Of a stretch of 64,000 bases of DNA, positions 8,395 through 21,159 are shown one piece after another; within the stretch, counting starts at the first letter, position 1; the number at the start of each line of letters is the position of its first letter. Location: contig NZ_FOVH01000030.1 of the NCBI RefSeq assembly GCF_900115095.1, positions 1-64,000 of the forward strand. Direction: 5' to 3'. A program made the translations under genes and the position numbers. A model generated the notes under the pieces. The model saw nothing but the letters and a program-made list of their open reading frames with translations. It was not told where the DNA came from and ran no database searches. This DNA is from Actinomadura madurae. GTDB taxonomy: Bacteria > Actinomycetota > Actinomycetes > Streptosporangiales > Streptosporangiaceae.

Positions 8395-8728
8395 CTGTCG
8401 TCCCTCGTTCGAAGCGTCTCTACCCGGGCCTGGCTATCGTGACAGACTGGTCGGCCGCCCGGCCACGAGTGCCGGGAACCGGGCCGTGCGATGCGTCCGG
8501 CCTCGGTGTTCGCGACCCCGCCACAACACGACAGACCGTAACACGAAGGCTACAGGGCAGGATGCACGGTCAATGCCGCGCGACGGCCCGCGCGACGGCC
8601 GCCCGGCGTCGGAGGGGGGTTCCGCCGCCGTGCGGAGACGTAGAGTACAAGGGCGGCCGGACAGGCCCTGGAGCAGGAGTCCGTGTCACCCGGATGACCA
8701 ACGATCGCGGGCCAGGAGGATGAAGAGA
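8395..8728. other. Divergent intergenic region between SpoIIE phosphatase and poly-HAMP kinase
   Basis: No gene is supported in these 334 bases. It must hold the promoters of the two divergent genes. A TAGAGT hexamer at about 8641-8646 could be a -10 for the plus strand, but no good -35 is placed before it. Confidence 0.4.
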
Positions 8729-12970
<4,242 letters not shown>

Positions 12971-13046
12971 GGGAGAGGAGACGCCCGGCAAGTGGGTCGC
13001 CGCGGGGTCGGTGGCGATGGCGGGGACCGGAATCGGAGAGACGCGC

Positions 13047-13700
13047 GTGGACGACAAGGCGAAGATCCTGCTCGTGGACGACCGCGAGGAGAACCTGATC
13101 GCGCTGGAGGCCATCCTCAGCTCCCTCGATCAGGACCTCGTCCGGGCCCGGTCCGGGGAGGACGCGCTGAAGGCGCTGCTCACCGACGAGTACGCGGTCA
13201 TCCTGCTGGACGTCGTCATGCCGGGGATGGACGGGTTCGAGACGGCGCGGGACATCAAGCGCCGCAAGAAGACCCGCGACCTGCCGATCATCTTCCTGAC
13301 GGCGGTGAACAGCGACCCCGACTACGCGTTCCGCGGTTACGCGGCGGGCGCGGTCGACTTCATCTCCAAGCCGTTCGACCCGTGGGTGCTGCGCGCCAAG
13401 GTGTCGGTGTTCGTGGAGCTGCACACCAAGAACAAGCAGCTCCGCGACCAGACCGCCCTGCTGCGGGAGCAGGCGGCCCTGCTGCGGGAACAGGCGACGC
13501 TGCTGAAGGCGCGCCCGGCCGGCGACGGGGCGGAGCCGGCCGGGGACCGGCGCGTCGGCGACCGCCTGGCCTCGGTGGAGGAGCAGGCGGAGCTGGTCGC
13601 CAAGCGCGTGCCGGCCGCGCTGCGCGACGAGTTCGAGGAGCTCGACCGCCGGCTCGCCGAACTGCGGGCGGCCCTCGACGGCGCCCCCTCCGCGGGGTGA
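13047..13700 (+). CDS. Response regulator with C-terminal coiled coil
   Basis: The 217-residue protein has an N-terminal receiver domain (ILLVDDREEN, phospho-acceptor Asp in LLDVVMPGMDG, conserved Lys in FISKPFD) and a C-terminal heptad-like region with two tandem LLREQA-type repeats. There is no DNA-binding or enzymatic output domain. It lies 76 bases after the hybrid kinase gene and is probably its phosphorelay partner. The GTG at 13047 is preferred since GGAGAG lies six bases before it; an upstream GTG at 13011 lacks a binding site. Confidence 0.88.
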   Translation: MDDKAKILLVDDREENLIALEAILSSLDQDLVRARSGEDALKALLTDEYAVILLDVVMPGMDGFETARDIKRRKKTRDLPIIFLTAVNSDPDYAFRGYAAGAVDFISKPFDPWVLRAKVSVFVELHTKNKQLRDQTALLREQAALLREQATLLKARPAGDGAEPAGDRRVGDRLASVEEQAELVAKRVPAALRDEFEELDRRLAELRAALDGAPSAG

Positions 13701-13786
13701 CCGCCGCCGGCACCGCGGGACACCGGAGGGTGTCCGTACGGTGACGCTTCGCGGCGTCCGGCGGTGGGGAGGGTCTCGCGGCGGAG

Positions 13787-14812
13787 GTGGTCCGGGTGGG
13801 CGTCGCCGCGCTGTTCCTCACCGGTGCCGGGACGGGCCTGCTCGCGGGCGGCACCACGTGCGCGGCCGTGCAGCTGGGGCTGCTCACCGGCGCGGTCTCC
13901 GGCGGGCGGAAGGCCCCGGAGAGGGAGGCGTCGGGTACGCGATCGGTGGGCGGGGAGGTCCGTGCCCGCCTTGTCCGCCCGGTGGCGGCCTTCCTCGCGG
14001 CGAAGCTCGTCTCGCACGCGCTGCTGGGGGCGGTGCTCGGCCTGGCGGGCGGCGCGCTCCAGCCCGGGCCGCGTGTGCGCGGGGCGATCCTCGCGGCGGC
14101 CGCGCTGATGCTCGCCGTGTTCGCGCTGGACCTGCTCGGCTTCCGGCCCGCGCGGCGCCTCATGCGGCGGAGGGGCGCCGAGCGGTGCCGTCCACCGCGT
14201 TCCGGGCGTCCCGCCGTGCTCGGGGCGGCGACCGTGCTGCTGCCGTGCGGGCTGACGCTGTCGGCCGAGCTGCTCGCGGTCTCGTCGGGGTCGGCGCTCG
14301 GCGGCGCCGCGGTCATGGCGGGGTTCGTGCTCGGGACCGCACCGCTGTTCGGGCTCGTCGGCGTGACGGTCGGCCGGTCGCTTGCGGCCGTGCGGGGACG
14401 GCTGGCGGCGCTGCTGGCCGTCGGGTTGCTGGCCGTCGCCGGCTGGACGCTTGCCGCGGGCCTGCGCCTCGGCGGCTGGCTCCCGGACGGCGGCGGCACG
14501 GCCCCGGCGTCCGGTGCGGCGCGGTTCGTCTCGACGGACGCGTCCGGGACCCAGCTCGTGACCGTGTGGGCCCTCGACCGCGGTTACCGGCCCTCGCTGC
14601 TCAGTGCCCGCGCCGGGGTGCGCACCGTCCTGGTCGTGAAGACGGCGGGCACGCGCGGCCACACCAGGGCGTTCACCATCCCGAGCCTCGGTCGGGACGT
14701 GTTCCTCCCGGTGACCGGTGAGACCCGGATCGACGTGGGCGCCCCGGGGCCCGGCCGGATGCGCTTCGTGTGCGCGTCCGGCCACTTCCCTGGGGCGGTC
14801 ACCTTCCGCTAG
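13787..14812 (+). CDS. TauE/SafE- or UreH-like membrane protein with C-terminal cupredoxin-like domain
   Basis: The 341-residue protein has about six hydrophobic segments. The first carries GGTTCAAVQLGLL and the fourth VLLPCGLTLSAE, each with one Cys, as in UreH_2/DsbD-like transporters that handle metals or reducing equivalents. After residue 240 comes a soluble domain of about 95 residues with a cupredoxin-like pattern ending in FVCASGHFPGAVTF, where the Cys and His are plausible copper ligands. A copper or thiol-redox role is an inference. It overlaps the convergent gltX by four bases. GTG start; other starts nearby are possible. Confidence 0.65.
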   Translation: MVRVGVAALFLTGAGTGLLAGGTTCAAVQLGLLTGAVSGGRKAPEREASGTRSVGGEVRARLVRPVAAFLAAKLVSHALLGAVLGLAGGALQPGPRVRGAILAAAALMLAVFALDLLGFRPARRLMRRRGAERCRPPRSGRPAVLGAATVLLPCGLTLSAELLAVSSGSALGGAAVMAGFVLGTAPLFGLVGVTVGRSLAAVRGRLAALLAVGLLAVAGWTLAAGLRLGGWLPDGGGTAPASGAARFVSTDASGTQLVTVWALDRGYRPSLLSARAGVRTVLVVKTAGTRGHTRAFTIPSLGRDVFLPVTGETRIDVGAPGPGRMRFVCASGHFPGAVTFR

Positions 14813-16206
14813 GCGGCGGCCAGCCGCGCGCGGGCGGCGGCGATGCGCGCGAGGGTGCGGTCGCGGCCGAGGATCTCCAGGGACTCGAACAGCGGCAGCC
14901 CCACGGTGCGGCCGGTGACCGCGACGCGGACGGGCGCCTGCGTCTTGCCGAGCTTGAGCCCGTGCTCGGTGCCGATCCGCTCCAGCCGGTCCTTCAGCTC
15001 GGCCGCGTTCCACGGCGCGTCCTGGTAGGCGGCCTCGGCGGCGGCGAGGATCTCGGCGGCCGGCTCCTTCATCGCCTTGTTCCAGGACTGCTCGTCGGAC
15101 GGCGGCTCGTCCAGGAACGCGAAGTCGATCATCTGGACGATCTCCGACAGCAGCGCGACGCGGGTCTGCGCGAGCGGCGCCAGCTCGGCGAACACGGCGA
15201 CGTCGACGTCGAAGGGGGCTTCCTGCAGGAACGGCAGGCACTCGGCGATGAACTTCTCCACCGGCAGCGCGCGGATGTACTCGCCGTTGATCGCGCGGAG
15301 CTTCTTGACGTCGAAGAACGCGGGCGAGGTGTTGACGTCCTCGATGCGGAACTCGTCGACGATCACGTCCCAGGGGACGATCTCGCGGTCGCCGGACGGG
15401 GCCCAGCCGAGCAGCATCAGGTAGTTGCGCATGGCCTCGGCGAGGTAGCCCTCGGCCCGGTAGTCCTCCAGCGCGACCTTGTCGCGGCGCTTGGACAGCT
15501 TCTGCCGCTTCTCGTTGACGATGACCGGGACGTGCGCCCACACCGGAGGCTCCCCGCCGAGCGCCTCCCAGAGCAGCTGCTGCTTGGGCGCGTTCGACAG
15601 GTGCTCCTCGCCGCGCACGACGTGCGTGATGCCCTGGCTCATGTCGTCGACCGCGTTGGCCAGGAGGAATGTGACCGACCCGTCGGCGCGGGCGATGACG
15701 AAGTCCTCCATGAGGGCGTTCTCGAACACCGGCTTGCCGCGCAGCAGGTCGACGACGGTCGTCTGGCCCTCGTCGGGCGTGCGGAAGCGGAGGGCGCGTC
15801 CCGGGCCGGCCTCCAGGCCGCGGTCGCGGCAGAAGCCGTCGTAGCCCTTGTGCGAGTCGCCGGTGCGGGCGATGACCGACTCGCGGGAGCAGTCGCAGTA
15901 GTAGGCGCGGCCCTTGCCCTTGATGGTCTCGACGGCCTCGGCGTGCTTGTCGGCGTTGGCGGACTGGAAGTAGGGGCCCTCGTACTGCTCGCCGTCCATC
16001 CCGAGCCACGCCAGGGCGCGGATGATGCCCTCGGTCCACTCCGGGCTGTTGCGCGAGGCGTCGGTGTCCTCGATCCGGAGCACGAGCGTCCCGCCGGACT
16101 GGGCCGCCATCACCCAGTTGAACAGCGCCGAGCGGGCGCCGCCGACATGGAACATGCCGGTCGGGGACGGGGCGAAGCGTACGCGGATCGAAGAGGTCGA
16201 AGACAT
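14809..16206 (-). CDS. gltX: Glutamyl-tRNA synthetase
   Basis: The 465-residue class I aminoacyl-tRNA synthetase charges tRNA-Glu (and, in organisms using the Gat amidotransferase route, tRNA-Gln). The HIGH-like motif is in PSPTGMFHVGGARSALFN (residues 13-30) and the KMSKS-like motif is KLSKRR (about 240). A C4-type zinc motif is represented by YCDCS around residue 103. Length is normal for bacterial GltX. The ATG at 16206 gives the canonical RVRFAPSPTG start. Confidence 0.97.
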   Translation of the reverse strand: MSSTSSIRVRFAPSPTGMFHVGGARSALFNWVMAAQSGGTLVLRIEDTDASRNSPEWTEGIIRALAWLGMDGEQYEGPYFQSANADKHAEAVETIKGKGRAYYCDCSRESVIARTGDSHKGYDGFCRDRGLEAGPGRALRFRTPDEGQTTVVDLLRGKPVFENALMEDFVIARADGSVTFLLANAVDDMSQGITHVVRGEEHLSNAPKQQLLWEALGGEPPVWAHVPVIVNEKRQKLSKRRDKVALEDYRAEGYLAEAMRNYLMLLGWAPSGDREIVPWDVIVDEFRIEDVNTSPAFFDVKKLRAINGEYIRALPVEKFIAECLPFLQEAPFDVDVAVFAELAPLAQTRVALLSEIVQMIDFAFLDEPPSDEQSWNKAMKEPAAEILAAAEAAYQDAPWNAAELKDRLERIGTEHGLKLGKTQAPVRVAVTGRTVGLPLFESLEILGRDRTLARIAAARARLAAA

Positions 16207-16272
16207 GCCACCAAGGGTAGGGCGCGGGGAGCGCGGTTCGCGCCTCGTTTACTCCCGGGCTGTTCCGGCGTG

Positions 16273-16854
16273 TCAGGGCCTCCAGGACGGGTCGCGGCCC
16301 GCTTTCCCGAGCACGCGGTCGAGCAGCGGCGCGTCCCCGGGCACGGGGACCTCGGCTCCGATGGCCCCGTATTGGCGGCTCATCTCGGCCGTGGCGGAGA
16401 TCTGCTCCCACGCGGCCTCCACCACCGCGGGCGGGAAGGCCGGCTCGCGGCCGGTGGCGACCGCGAGGTCCCAGCCGTGCATGACCCACTCGCCGAGAAG
16501 GATCCCGGCGATGAACCCGGCCGGCATGCCCTCCTTGTTCCCGGTGAGGCTGGTGTTGCCTTCCCACGCGGCGGGGTCCTGCCACGCCTCGGCGGTCTTG
16601 CGGGCCTGCTCCGCGAACCGCTCGGCCCAGCCCGCCTCGGCGGTGAAGTCGTGGTCCTCCCCCGGCCCGGTGGGCGGCAGCCGGTGCGCGGCGGTCTCGC
16701 CCCGTCCGGTCCACAGGATCAGATGGCCGGCGAGCCCCCGCACGTCCCAGTCCGGGCACGGGGTCGGCGCGTCCAGCCCGCTCTCCGGGATCGCCAGGAC
16801 GATCCGCCCCGCGGCCTCCGCGGCGGCGGGCATCTGGGTCCTTATGTTGTCCAT
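16273..16854 (-). CDS. TIGR03086-family metal-binding protein (mycothiol-dependent maleylpyruvate isomerase-like)
   Basis: The 193-residue protein belongs to the DinB/MDMPI-like actinobacterial family: TPCPDWDVRGLAGHLI near the N terminus and GEWVMHGWDLAVATG in the third helix, where the His residues of the family bind a divalent metal. Substrate unknown; some relatives are mycothiol-dependent isomerases or transferases. The ATG at 16854 is six bases after GAGGAG and is preferred over one at 16872. A divergent AraC-type gene starts 94 bases away and may regulate it. Confidence 0.8.
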   Translation of the reverse strand: MDNIRTQMPAAAEAAGRIVLAIPESGLDAPTPCPDWDVRGLAGHLILWTGRGETAAHRLPPTGPGEDHDFTAEAGWAERFAEQARKTAEAWQDPAAWEGNTSLTGNKEGMPAGFIAGILLGEWVMHGWDLAVATGREPAFPPAVVEAAWEQISATAEMSRQYGAIGAEVPVPGDAPLLDRVLGKAGRDPSWRP

Positions 16855-16948
16855 GTCCGTCTCCTCGCTCATCCGTTCGAATACGGTCCACGCTAGGAGG
16901 ACCCCGTGACGCGCGTCTTGAAGAAACGCGCCACGTTAGCCTGACCTC

Positions 16949-17788
16949 ATGGAACGTCCCCTGCCCGGCGGCACGCGCGGCATCCTGCGGCCGCGGACGG
17001 GCCTGGAGCGCTTCCAGATCGAGCGGATCCCGCCGCGGGCGGCGCTCGCCCCGTTCGTCGCCAACTTCTGGGTGCTGCGCTGGGATTTGCGGGGCCGGCC
17101 GCCGCACCGCCAGCAGGTGCTCACCCGGCCGTCGGTCCATATGACCTTCACCAGTTATCTGACCGAAGGCGCGACGCGGGCCAGGATCGTCGGCGTGGTG
17201 AGGGACGACTTCGCCGAGGAGATCCACGACGAGGGGCGCGTGATCGGCGCGGCCTTCCGCCCGGGCGGGTTCCGGCCGTTCATGGACGCGCCGGTCGCCA
17301 CGCTGACCGGCCGTTTCGCCGGGGTCGAGGAGGTGTTCGGCGCGGACGGCACCGCGCTCGCCGCCGAGATCTTCGACTGCGCCGACGCGGCCGAGGCCGT
17401 CGGCCTGCTGGAGGCGTTCCTGACCGGGCGCGGGCCCGCGCCGGATCCGTCCGCCGAGCGGGCCGCCGTGATCGTCGACCGGATCGCGGCGCGCCCCGGC
17501 CTGGTCCGGGTGGACGAGCTGGCCGCGGAGGCGGGGCTCAGCCCCCGCAGCCTGCAGCGCCTGTTCCACGAGTACGTGGGCATCGGGCCGAAGTGGGTGA
17601 TCCGGCGGTTCCGGATGCAGGAGGCCGCCGAGCGCGCCGCGTCCGGCGCGGACGTGGACTGGGCGGAGCTGGCGGCCGAGCTCGGCTACGCTGACCAGGC
17701 GCACTTCGTCCGCGACTTCACCGCCTCCGTCGGCACACCGCCGGCGAGATACGCGCGGGAAACCGGGCCTGGCAGTATCGGGGGATGA
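16949..17788 (+). CDS. AraC-family transcriptional regulator
   Basis: The 279-residue protein has an N-terminal DUF6597-like sensor region (residues about 20-165, with SVHMTFTSYL and AAFRPGGFRPFM) and a C-terminal double helix-turn-helix (about 180-270; LAAEAGLSPRSLQRLFHEYVG and ELAAELGYADQAHFVRDFTA). It is divergent from the TIGR03086 gene, a common arrangement for local regulators, and overlaps the following NUDIX gene as ATGA, so the two are probably translationally coupled. Confidence 0.9.
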   Translation: MERPLPGGTRGILRPRTGLERFQIERIPPRAALAPFVANFWVLRWDLRGRPPHRQQVLTRPSVHMTFTSYLTEGATRARIVGVVRDDFAEEIHDEGRVIGAAFRPGGFRPFMDAPVATLTGRFAGVEEVFGADGTALAAEIFDCADAAEAVGLLEAFLTGRGPAPDPSAERAAVIVDRIAARPGLVRVDELAAEAGLSPRSLQRLFHEYVGIGPKWVIRRFRMQEAAERAASGADVDWAELAAELGYADQAHFVRDFTASVGTPPARYARETGPGSIGG

Positions 17789-18423
17789 CCGCCGCCCCCA
17801 GCAGCCCGTTCGACGACCTCACCGCGTTCCGGGCGCTCGCCGCCGAACGGCTCGGCTCGTTCGAGCACACGACCGTCCCGGACGCGCCCGGCCTGCGCCG
17901 TGCCGGGGTCGTGCTGTGCGCGGTGGAACACGGCGGCGTCCCCTCGGTCATCCTCATCAGGCGCGCCTACCGTGGGCGCAACGCCGGCCAGTGGGGCCTG
18001 CCCGGCGGGCGGCTGGAGGACGGCGAGACACCCGAGGCTGCGGCGCTGCGGGAGCTGCACGAGGAGATCGGGCTGACCGCCGGACCCGGTGACGTCCTAG
18101 GCAGGCTCGACGACTTCCCCGCCACCTCCGGCTTCGCGATCACGCCGATCGTGGTGGTGCTGGACGCTCCGGGCCCCCTGGCGCCGAGCGCGGACGAGGT
18201 GCACTCCGTCCACCACACCAGCCTGCGCAAGCTCGCCGCCGACGACACCCCGAAGTGGGTTCCGCAGCCCGACGGCGGACGCCTGCTGCAGATGTGGCTG
18301 GGCCCGAAGTGGCGCGTCCATGCCCCGACCGGCGCGATGCTGTGGCAGTTCCGCGAGGTCGTCCTGCTCGGACGGCAGGTCAGGGTCGCCGACTTCGTCC
18401 AGCCCGACTGGACGCGCCACTGA
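17785..18423 (+). CDS. NUDIX hydrolase
   Basis: The 212-residue protein carries a complete Nudix box starting at GGRLEDGETPEAA with RELHEEIGL (about residues 74-96), which coordinates Mg2+ for hydrolysis of nucleoside-diphosphate-linked substrates. The length and the LIRRAYRGRNAGQWGLPGG lead-in resemble CoA-pyrophosphatase-type (NudL) members, but the substrate cannot be fixed from sequence. Coupled by a four-base overlap to the AraC-type regulator. Confidence 0.88.
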   Translation: MTAAPSSPFDDLTAFRALAAERLGSFEHTTVPDAPGLRRAGVVLCAVEHGGVPSVILIRRAYRGRNAGQWGLPGGRLEDGETPEAAALRELHEEIGLTAGPGDVLGRLDDFPATSGFAITPIVVVLDAPGPLAPSADEVHSVHHTSLRKLAADDTPKWVPQPDGGRLLQMWLGPKWRVHAPTGAMLWQFREVVLLGRQVRVADFVQPDWTRH

Positions 18424-18426
18424 GGG

Positions 18427-18642
18427 TCAGAACGTCCCGCCGTCCACGACGATGCGCTGCCCGGTCACGTAGGACGCGGCGTCGGAGACGAGGAACCGCA
18501 CCACGTCGGCGACCTCCTCGGGAGTGCAGACGTGGCCGTACGGGGACGAGGCGTCCGCCTGCCGGATGTCCTCGATCCCGGCGGTGGCGCGGACCAGCCC
18601 GCACGCTCCCGGAATCCCGCCGTGAGCCGCCCCTGACGCGGG
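18427..18642 (-). pseudogene. C-terminal remnant of a short-chain dehydrogenase/reductase
   Basis: Reading minus, about 65 codons encode the typical SDR C terminus: PEEVADVVRFLVSDAASYV followed by TGQRIVVDGGTF and a stop at 18429-18427. The Rossmann and catalytic YxxxK parts are absent. The remnant is in the same frame as, and starts right after the stop codon of, the upstream methyltransferase gene, so the breakpoint lies in this short stretch (about 18600-18642). Confidence 0.75.
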
Positions 18643-19653
18643 TCATCGGGCGGGCACGGCCTCGATGACGTGGTAGGCCGCCGGCGGCAGCGGCCCGGTC
18701 AGCGCGACGACCGTGAACCCGGCGCCGTCCAGCAGGTCCCGGTACTCGGCCTCGGTGCGCTCCCGCCCGCCGGTCGCCACCAGCATGTTGAGGTCGTTGC
18801 GGACGATGCCCGCCGACTCCGGCGCGACGATCTCCGGCATCACCTGCTCCAGCAGGATCATCCGGGCGTCGGGGCGCATCGCCGCCCGGCAGTTCCGCAG
18901 GATCGCCGCGGCCTTCTCGTCGTGCCAGTCGTGGACGACGCTCTTGAGGACGTAGGCGTCCGCGCCCCCCAGGACCGACGCGAAGAAGTCGCCCGGGACG
19001 ATCTCCGCCCGCCCGGCGACGTCGGCCAGGGTGCCCGGTGCGGCGGCGAGCCCGGCGGGCAGGTCGAACAGGACGCCGCGCAGGCCGGGATGGGCGCGCA
19101 GGATCGCGGCGAGCAGCGTCCCGTCGCCCCCGCCGAGATCGGCGACCGTCCCGTAGCGGCCGAAGTCGTGGGCCTCGATGACGCCCGGCGCGATGTCGCG
19201 GGTGTGCTCGGCCATGGCCCGGTTGAACGTCGCCGACGGTTCGGCGTCCGACGCGAAGAACTCGAACGGCGTCCTGCCGGTGACCCGTTCCCAGGCGTAC
19301 TCCCCCGTGCGCAGCGTCTCGGTCATGTCGCCCCACGTCCGCCATACCTCGGGGCCGCAGAACAGCCTGATCAGCGACCGGATCGAATCCGGGGCGTCGG
19401 CGCGCAGGCGGCGCCCCTCGGCGGTCAGCGAGAACAGGTCGCGGTCACGCTGCTCCACGACGCCGAGGCCGGTGAGCCCGCGCAGCAGGCGGTGCAGCGA
19501 CGGCGCGTGCGCGCCGGTCTCCTTCGCCAGCTCGGTGCTCGACATCGGCATGTCGCCGTCGAAGGCGTCCGCGAGCCCGATCTCGGCGGCGGCGTAGATG
19601 ATCTGCGCCGGCATGAATCCGAAGGCCAGGTCCATGAGCGGTGATCTCGGCAT
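18643..19653 (-). CDS. O-methyltransferase, acetylserotonin-OMT-like
   Basis: The 336-residue class I SAM-dependent O-methyltransferase has an N-terminal winged-helix dimerisation domain (residues about 10-95, LHRLLRGLTGLGVVEQ) and a C-terminal Rossmann domain with VADLGGGDGTLL and the catalytic-region motif VVHDWHDEKAAAILRNCR. Members methylate phenolic or enol hydroxyls in natural-product pathways. The ATG at 19653 follows GGAGGGGAGC. No biosynthetic genes surround it, so the substrate is unknown. It is followed by an SDR remnant, suggesting a larger ancestral cluster. Confidence 0.88.
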   Translation of the reverse strand: MPRSPLMDLAFGFMPAQIIYAAAEIGLADAFDGDMPMSSTELAKETGAHAPSLHRLLRGLTGLGVVEQRDRDLFSLTAEGRRLRADAPDSIRSLIRLFCGPEVWRTWGDMTETLRTGEYAWERVTGRTPFEFFASDAEPSATFNRAMAEHTRDIAPGVIEAHDFGRYGTVADLGGGDGTLLAAILRAHPGLRGVLFDLPAGLAAAPGTLADVAGRAEIVPGDFFASVLGGADAYVLKSVVHDWHDEKAAAILRNCRAAMRPDARMILLEQVMPEIVAPESAGIVRNDLNMLVATGGRERTEAEYRDLLDGAGFTVVALTGPLPPAAYHVIEAVPAR

Positions 19654-19852
19654 CGTCGTGCTCCCCTCCGTGCCGCCTTCCCTTGCCGTCCGCACGTTAC
19701 GAGGCCGCCTCGGGCGCGGTCTTGGACGAATGCAACCTCCCGGACAGATCGCCGTTACCTGATCGTGATCTCCGCTAACACGATAGACATTTCCGGTTTA
19801 TCTAACTATTTGAGACTGGCGGCTCGTGCTCCCGAGCGAAAAGGAGTTTCCC

Positions 19853-20491
19853 GTGAGACGCACGGGGATCACCGCCAGCGCACTCAGCGCACTCACCGCC
19901 GCCCTCACCGGGGCGGCCCTGCTCGCCCCCGCCGCCGACGCCGCTCCGCCGCCCCCGCCAGACGGAAGCACCGCGTCCCAGCACCTCGCCGCCCTGACCG
20001 TCGCCGCCGAAGGCTCCGGCGACGGCTACTCCAGGGACAAGTTCCCGCACTGGATCGACCAGGGCGACAGCTGCAACACCCGCGAGGTCGTCCTCAAGCG
20101 GGACGGCGACAACGTCGGGACCGGCTCGGACTGCTACCCGACGTCCGGTTCCTGGACCAGCCCGTACGACGGGGCCACCTGGACCCAGCCGTCCGACCTC
20201 GACATCGACCACATGGTCCCGCTCGCCGAGGCGTGGCGGTCGGGGGCCTCGTCCTGGACGACGTCCCAGCGCCAGTCGTTCGCCAACGACCTGTCCAGCT
20301 CGCAACTGTGGGCGGTCACCGACAACGTCAACCAGGCCAAGGGCGACAAGGACCCGGCCGAGTGGACGCCGCCGCTGGCCTCGTTCCACTGCATGTACGC
20401 CAGGTCGTGGATCGACGTGAAGTACCGCTTCGGCCTCACGGTCGACTCGGCGGAGAAGTCGGCGCTCACCGGCCTGCTCGGCACCTGCTGA
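19853..20491 (+). CDS. Secreted HNH-type nuclease (DUF1524/GmrSD C-terminal-like)
   Basis: The 212-residue precursor begins with a Sec signal peptide (positive RRTG, hydrophobic stretch to about residue 28, AADA cleavage region). The mature part carries the HNH-like DLDIDHMVPLAEAWRSGA motif, a following Asn (TDNVNQAKGDKDPAEW) and two paired Cys. This is the extracellular nuclease-like branch widespread in Streptomyces. The GTG at 19853 follows AAAGGAG by seven bases and places the signal peptide at the N terminus. An AT-rich stretch at about 19776-19815 probably holds the promoter. Confidence 0.87.
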   Translation: MRRTGITASALSALTAALTGAALLAPAADAAPPPPPDGSTASQHLAALTVAAEGSGDGYSRDKFPHWIDQGDSCNTREVVLKRDGDNVGTGSDCYPTSGSWTSPYDGATWTQPSDLDIDHMVPLAEAWRSGASSWTTSQRQSFANDLSSSQLWAVTDNVNQAKGDKDPAEWTPPLASFHCMYARSWIDVKYRFGLTVDSAEKSALTGLLGTC

Positions 20492-20507
20492 CGCGATACC
20501 CCCGCTC

Positions 20508-20542
20508 CCGGCGGGTCCGCGGCGCGCCCGCGGACCCGCCGG
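20508..20542. terminator. Bidirectional terminator hairpin
   Basis: A perfect 15-bp GC stem (20508-20522 with 20528-20542) and five-base loop lie 17 bases after the nuclease stop and 27 bases from the stop of the convergent HAD gene. Confidence 0.8.
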
Positions 20543-20568
20543 CCTCCGCCGTCAGCCGGCCTCCGCTG

Positions 20569-21069
20569 TCAACCGGCCAGGGCTCGCAGCCAGGTCTTGG
20601 CGATCCCGATGTGGTCGTCGGTCAGGCCGGTCAGCGGGTCGATCTCCACGAGCAGATGCTCGGCGATGCCGGGCTCCCCGGCGATGCAGTCGGTGGCGTC
20701 CGGCTCGTCCTCGAACCAGACGAACGGCCTGCCCTCCGCCCACGCGGCCACGTGGCGCGCCTTCCACGCCCCGAGCGTGCGGCCCTCGTGGATGCCGGGG
20801 AACTGCGGGATCGGCACGAAGGGCAGCTCCGGCAGCCCGACCCGCGGGGCGATCCACTCGTTGGCGTTGTCGCACCAGTAGCTCGCCCAGGCGAGCTCGG
20901 CGCCCGTGGACTCGGCGAGCTCCAGCAGCGCCGGGCCGTGCCCGGGGTTCAGCCACAGCGTGAACGGCATCCCGTTCGGCGAGCACCGGTGCCGTTGAAA
21001 TCCGCGATGAGGCCTCTCAAAGGGATTGAGCACCCCGTCGACATCCAGAAGAACCACCGGCGACCCCAT
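20569..21069 (-). CDS. HAD-like domain protein of the Swiss-Army-Knife RNA-repair-associated type
   Basis: The 166-residue protein starts with the HAD motif I VVLLDVDGVLNP and ends with a motif-IV-like acidic FEDEPDATD. The cap is minimal. This small HAD form (HAD_SAK type) was described in multidomain RNA-repair proteins and occurs alone in actinobacteria; whether this one acts on RNA is not known. It is divergent from a glutamine amidotransferase gene with 90 bases between starts. Confidence 0.72.
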   Translation of the reverse strand: MGSPVVLLDVDGVLNPFERPHRGFQRHRCSPNGMPFTLWLNPGHGPALLELAESTGAELAWASYWCDNANEWIAPRVGLPELPFVPIPQFPGIHEGRTLGAWKARHVAAWAEGRPFVWFEDEPDATDCIAGEPGIAEHLLVEIDPLTGLTDDHIGIAKTWLRALAG

Positions 21070-21159
21070 ACACCGGACCGTACGGCATCCCGGCCCGCCC
21101 GTCGAAGGTCATCGCGGCGCGGCCGTCATAGGTCGCCGCCGAGCGGGCATCGTCCCCGC

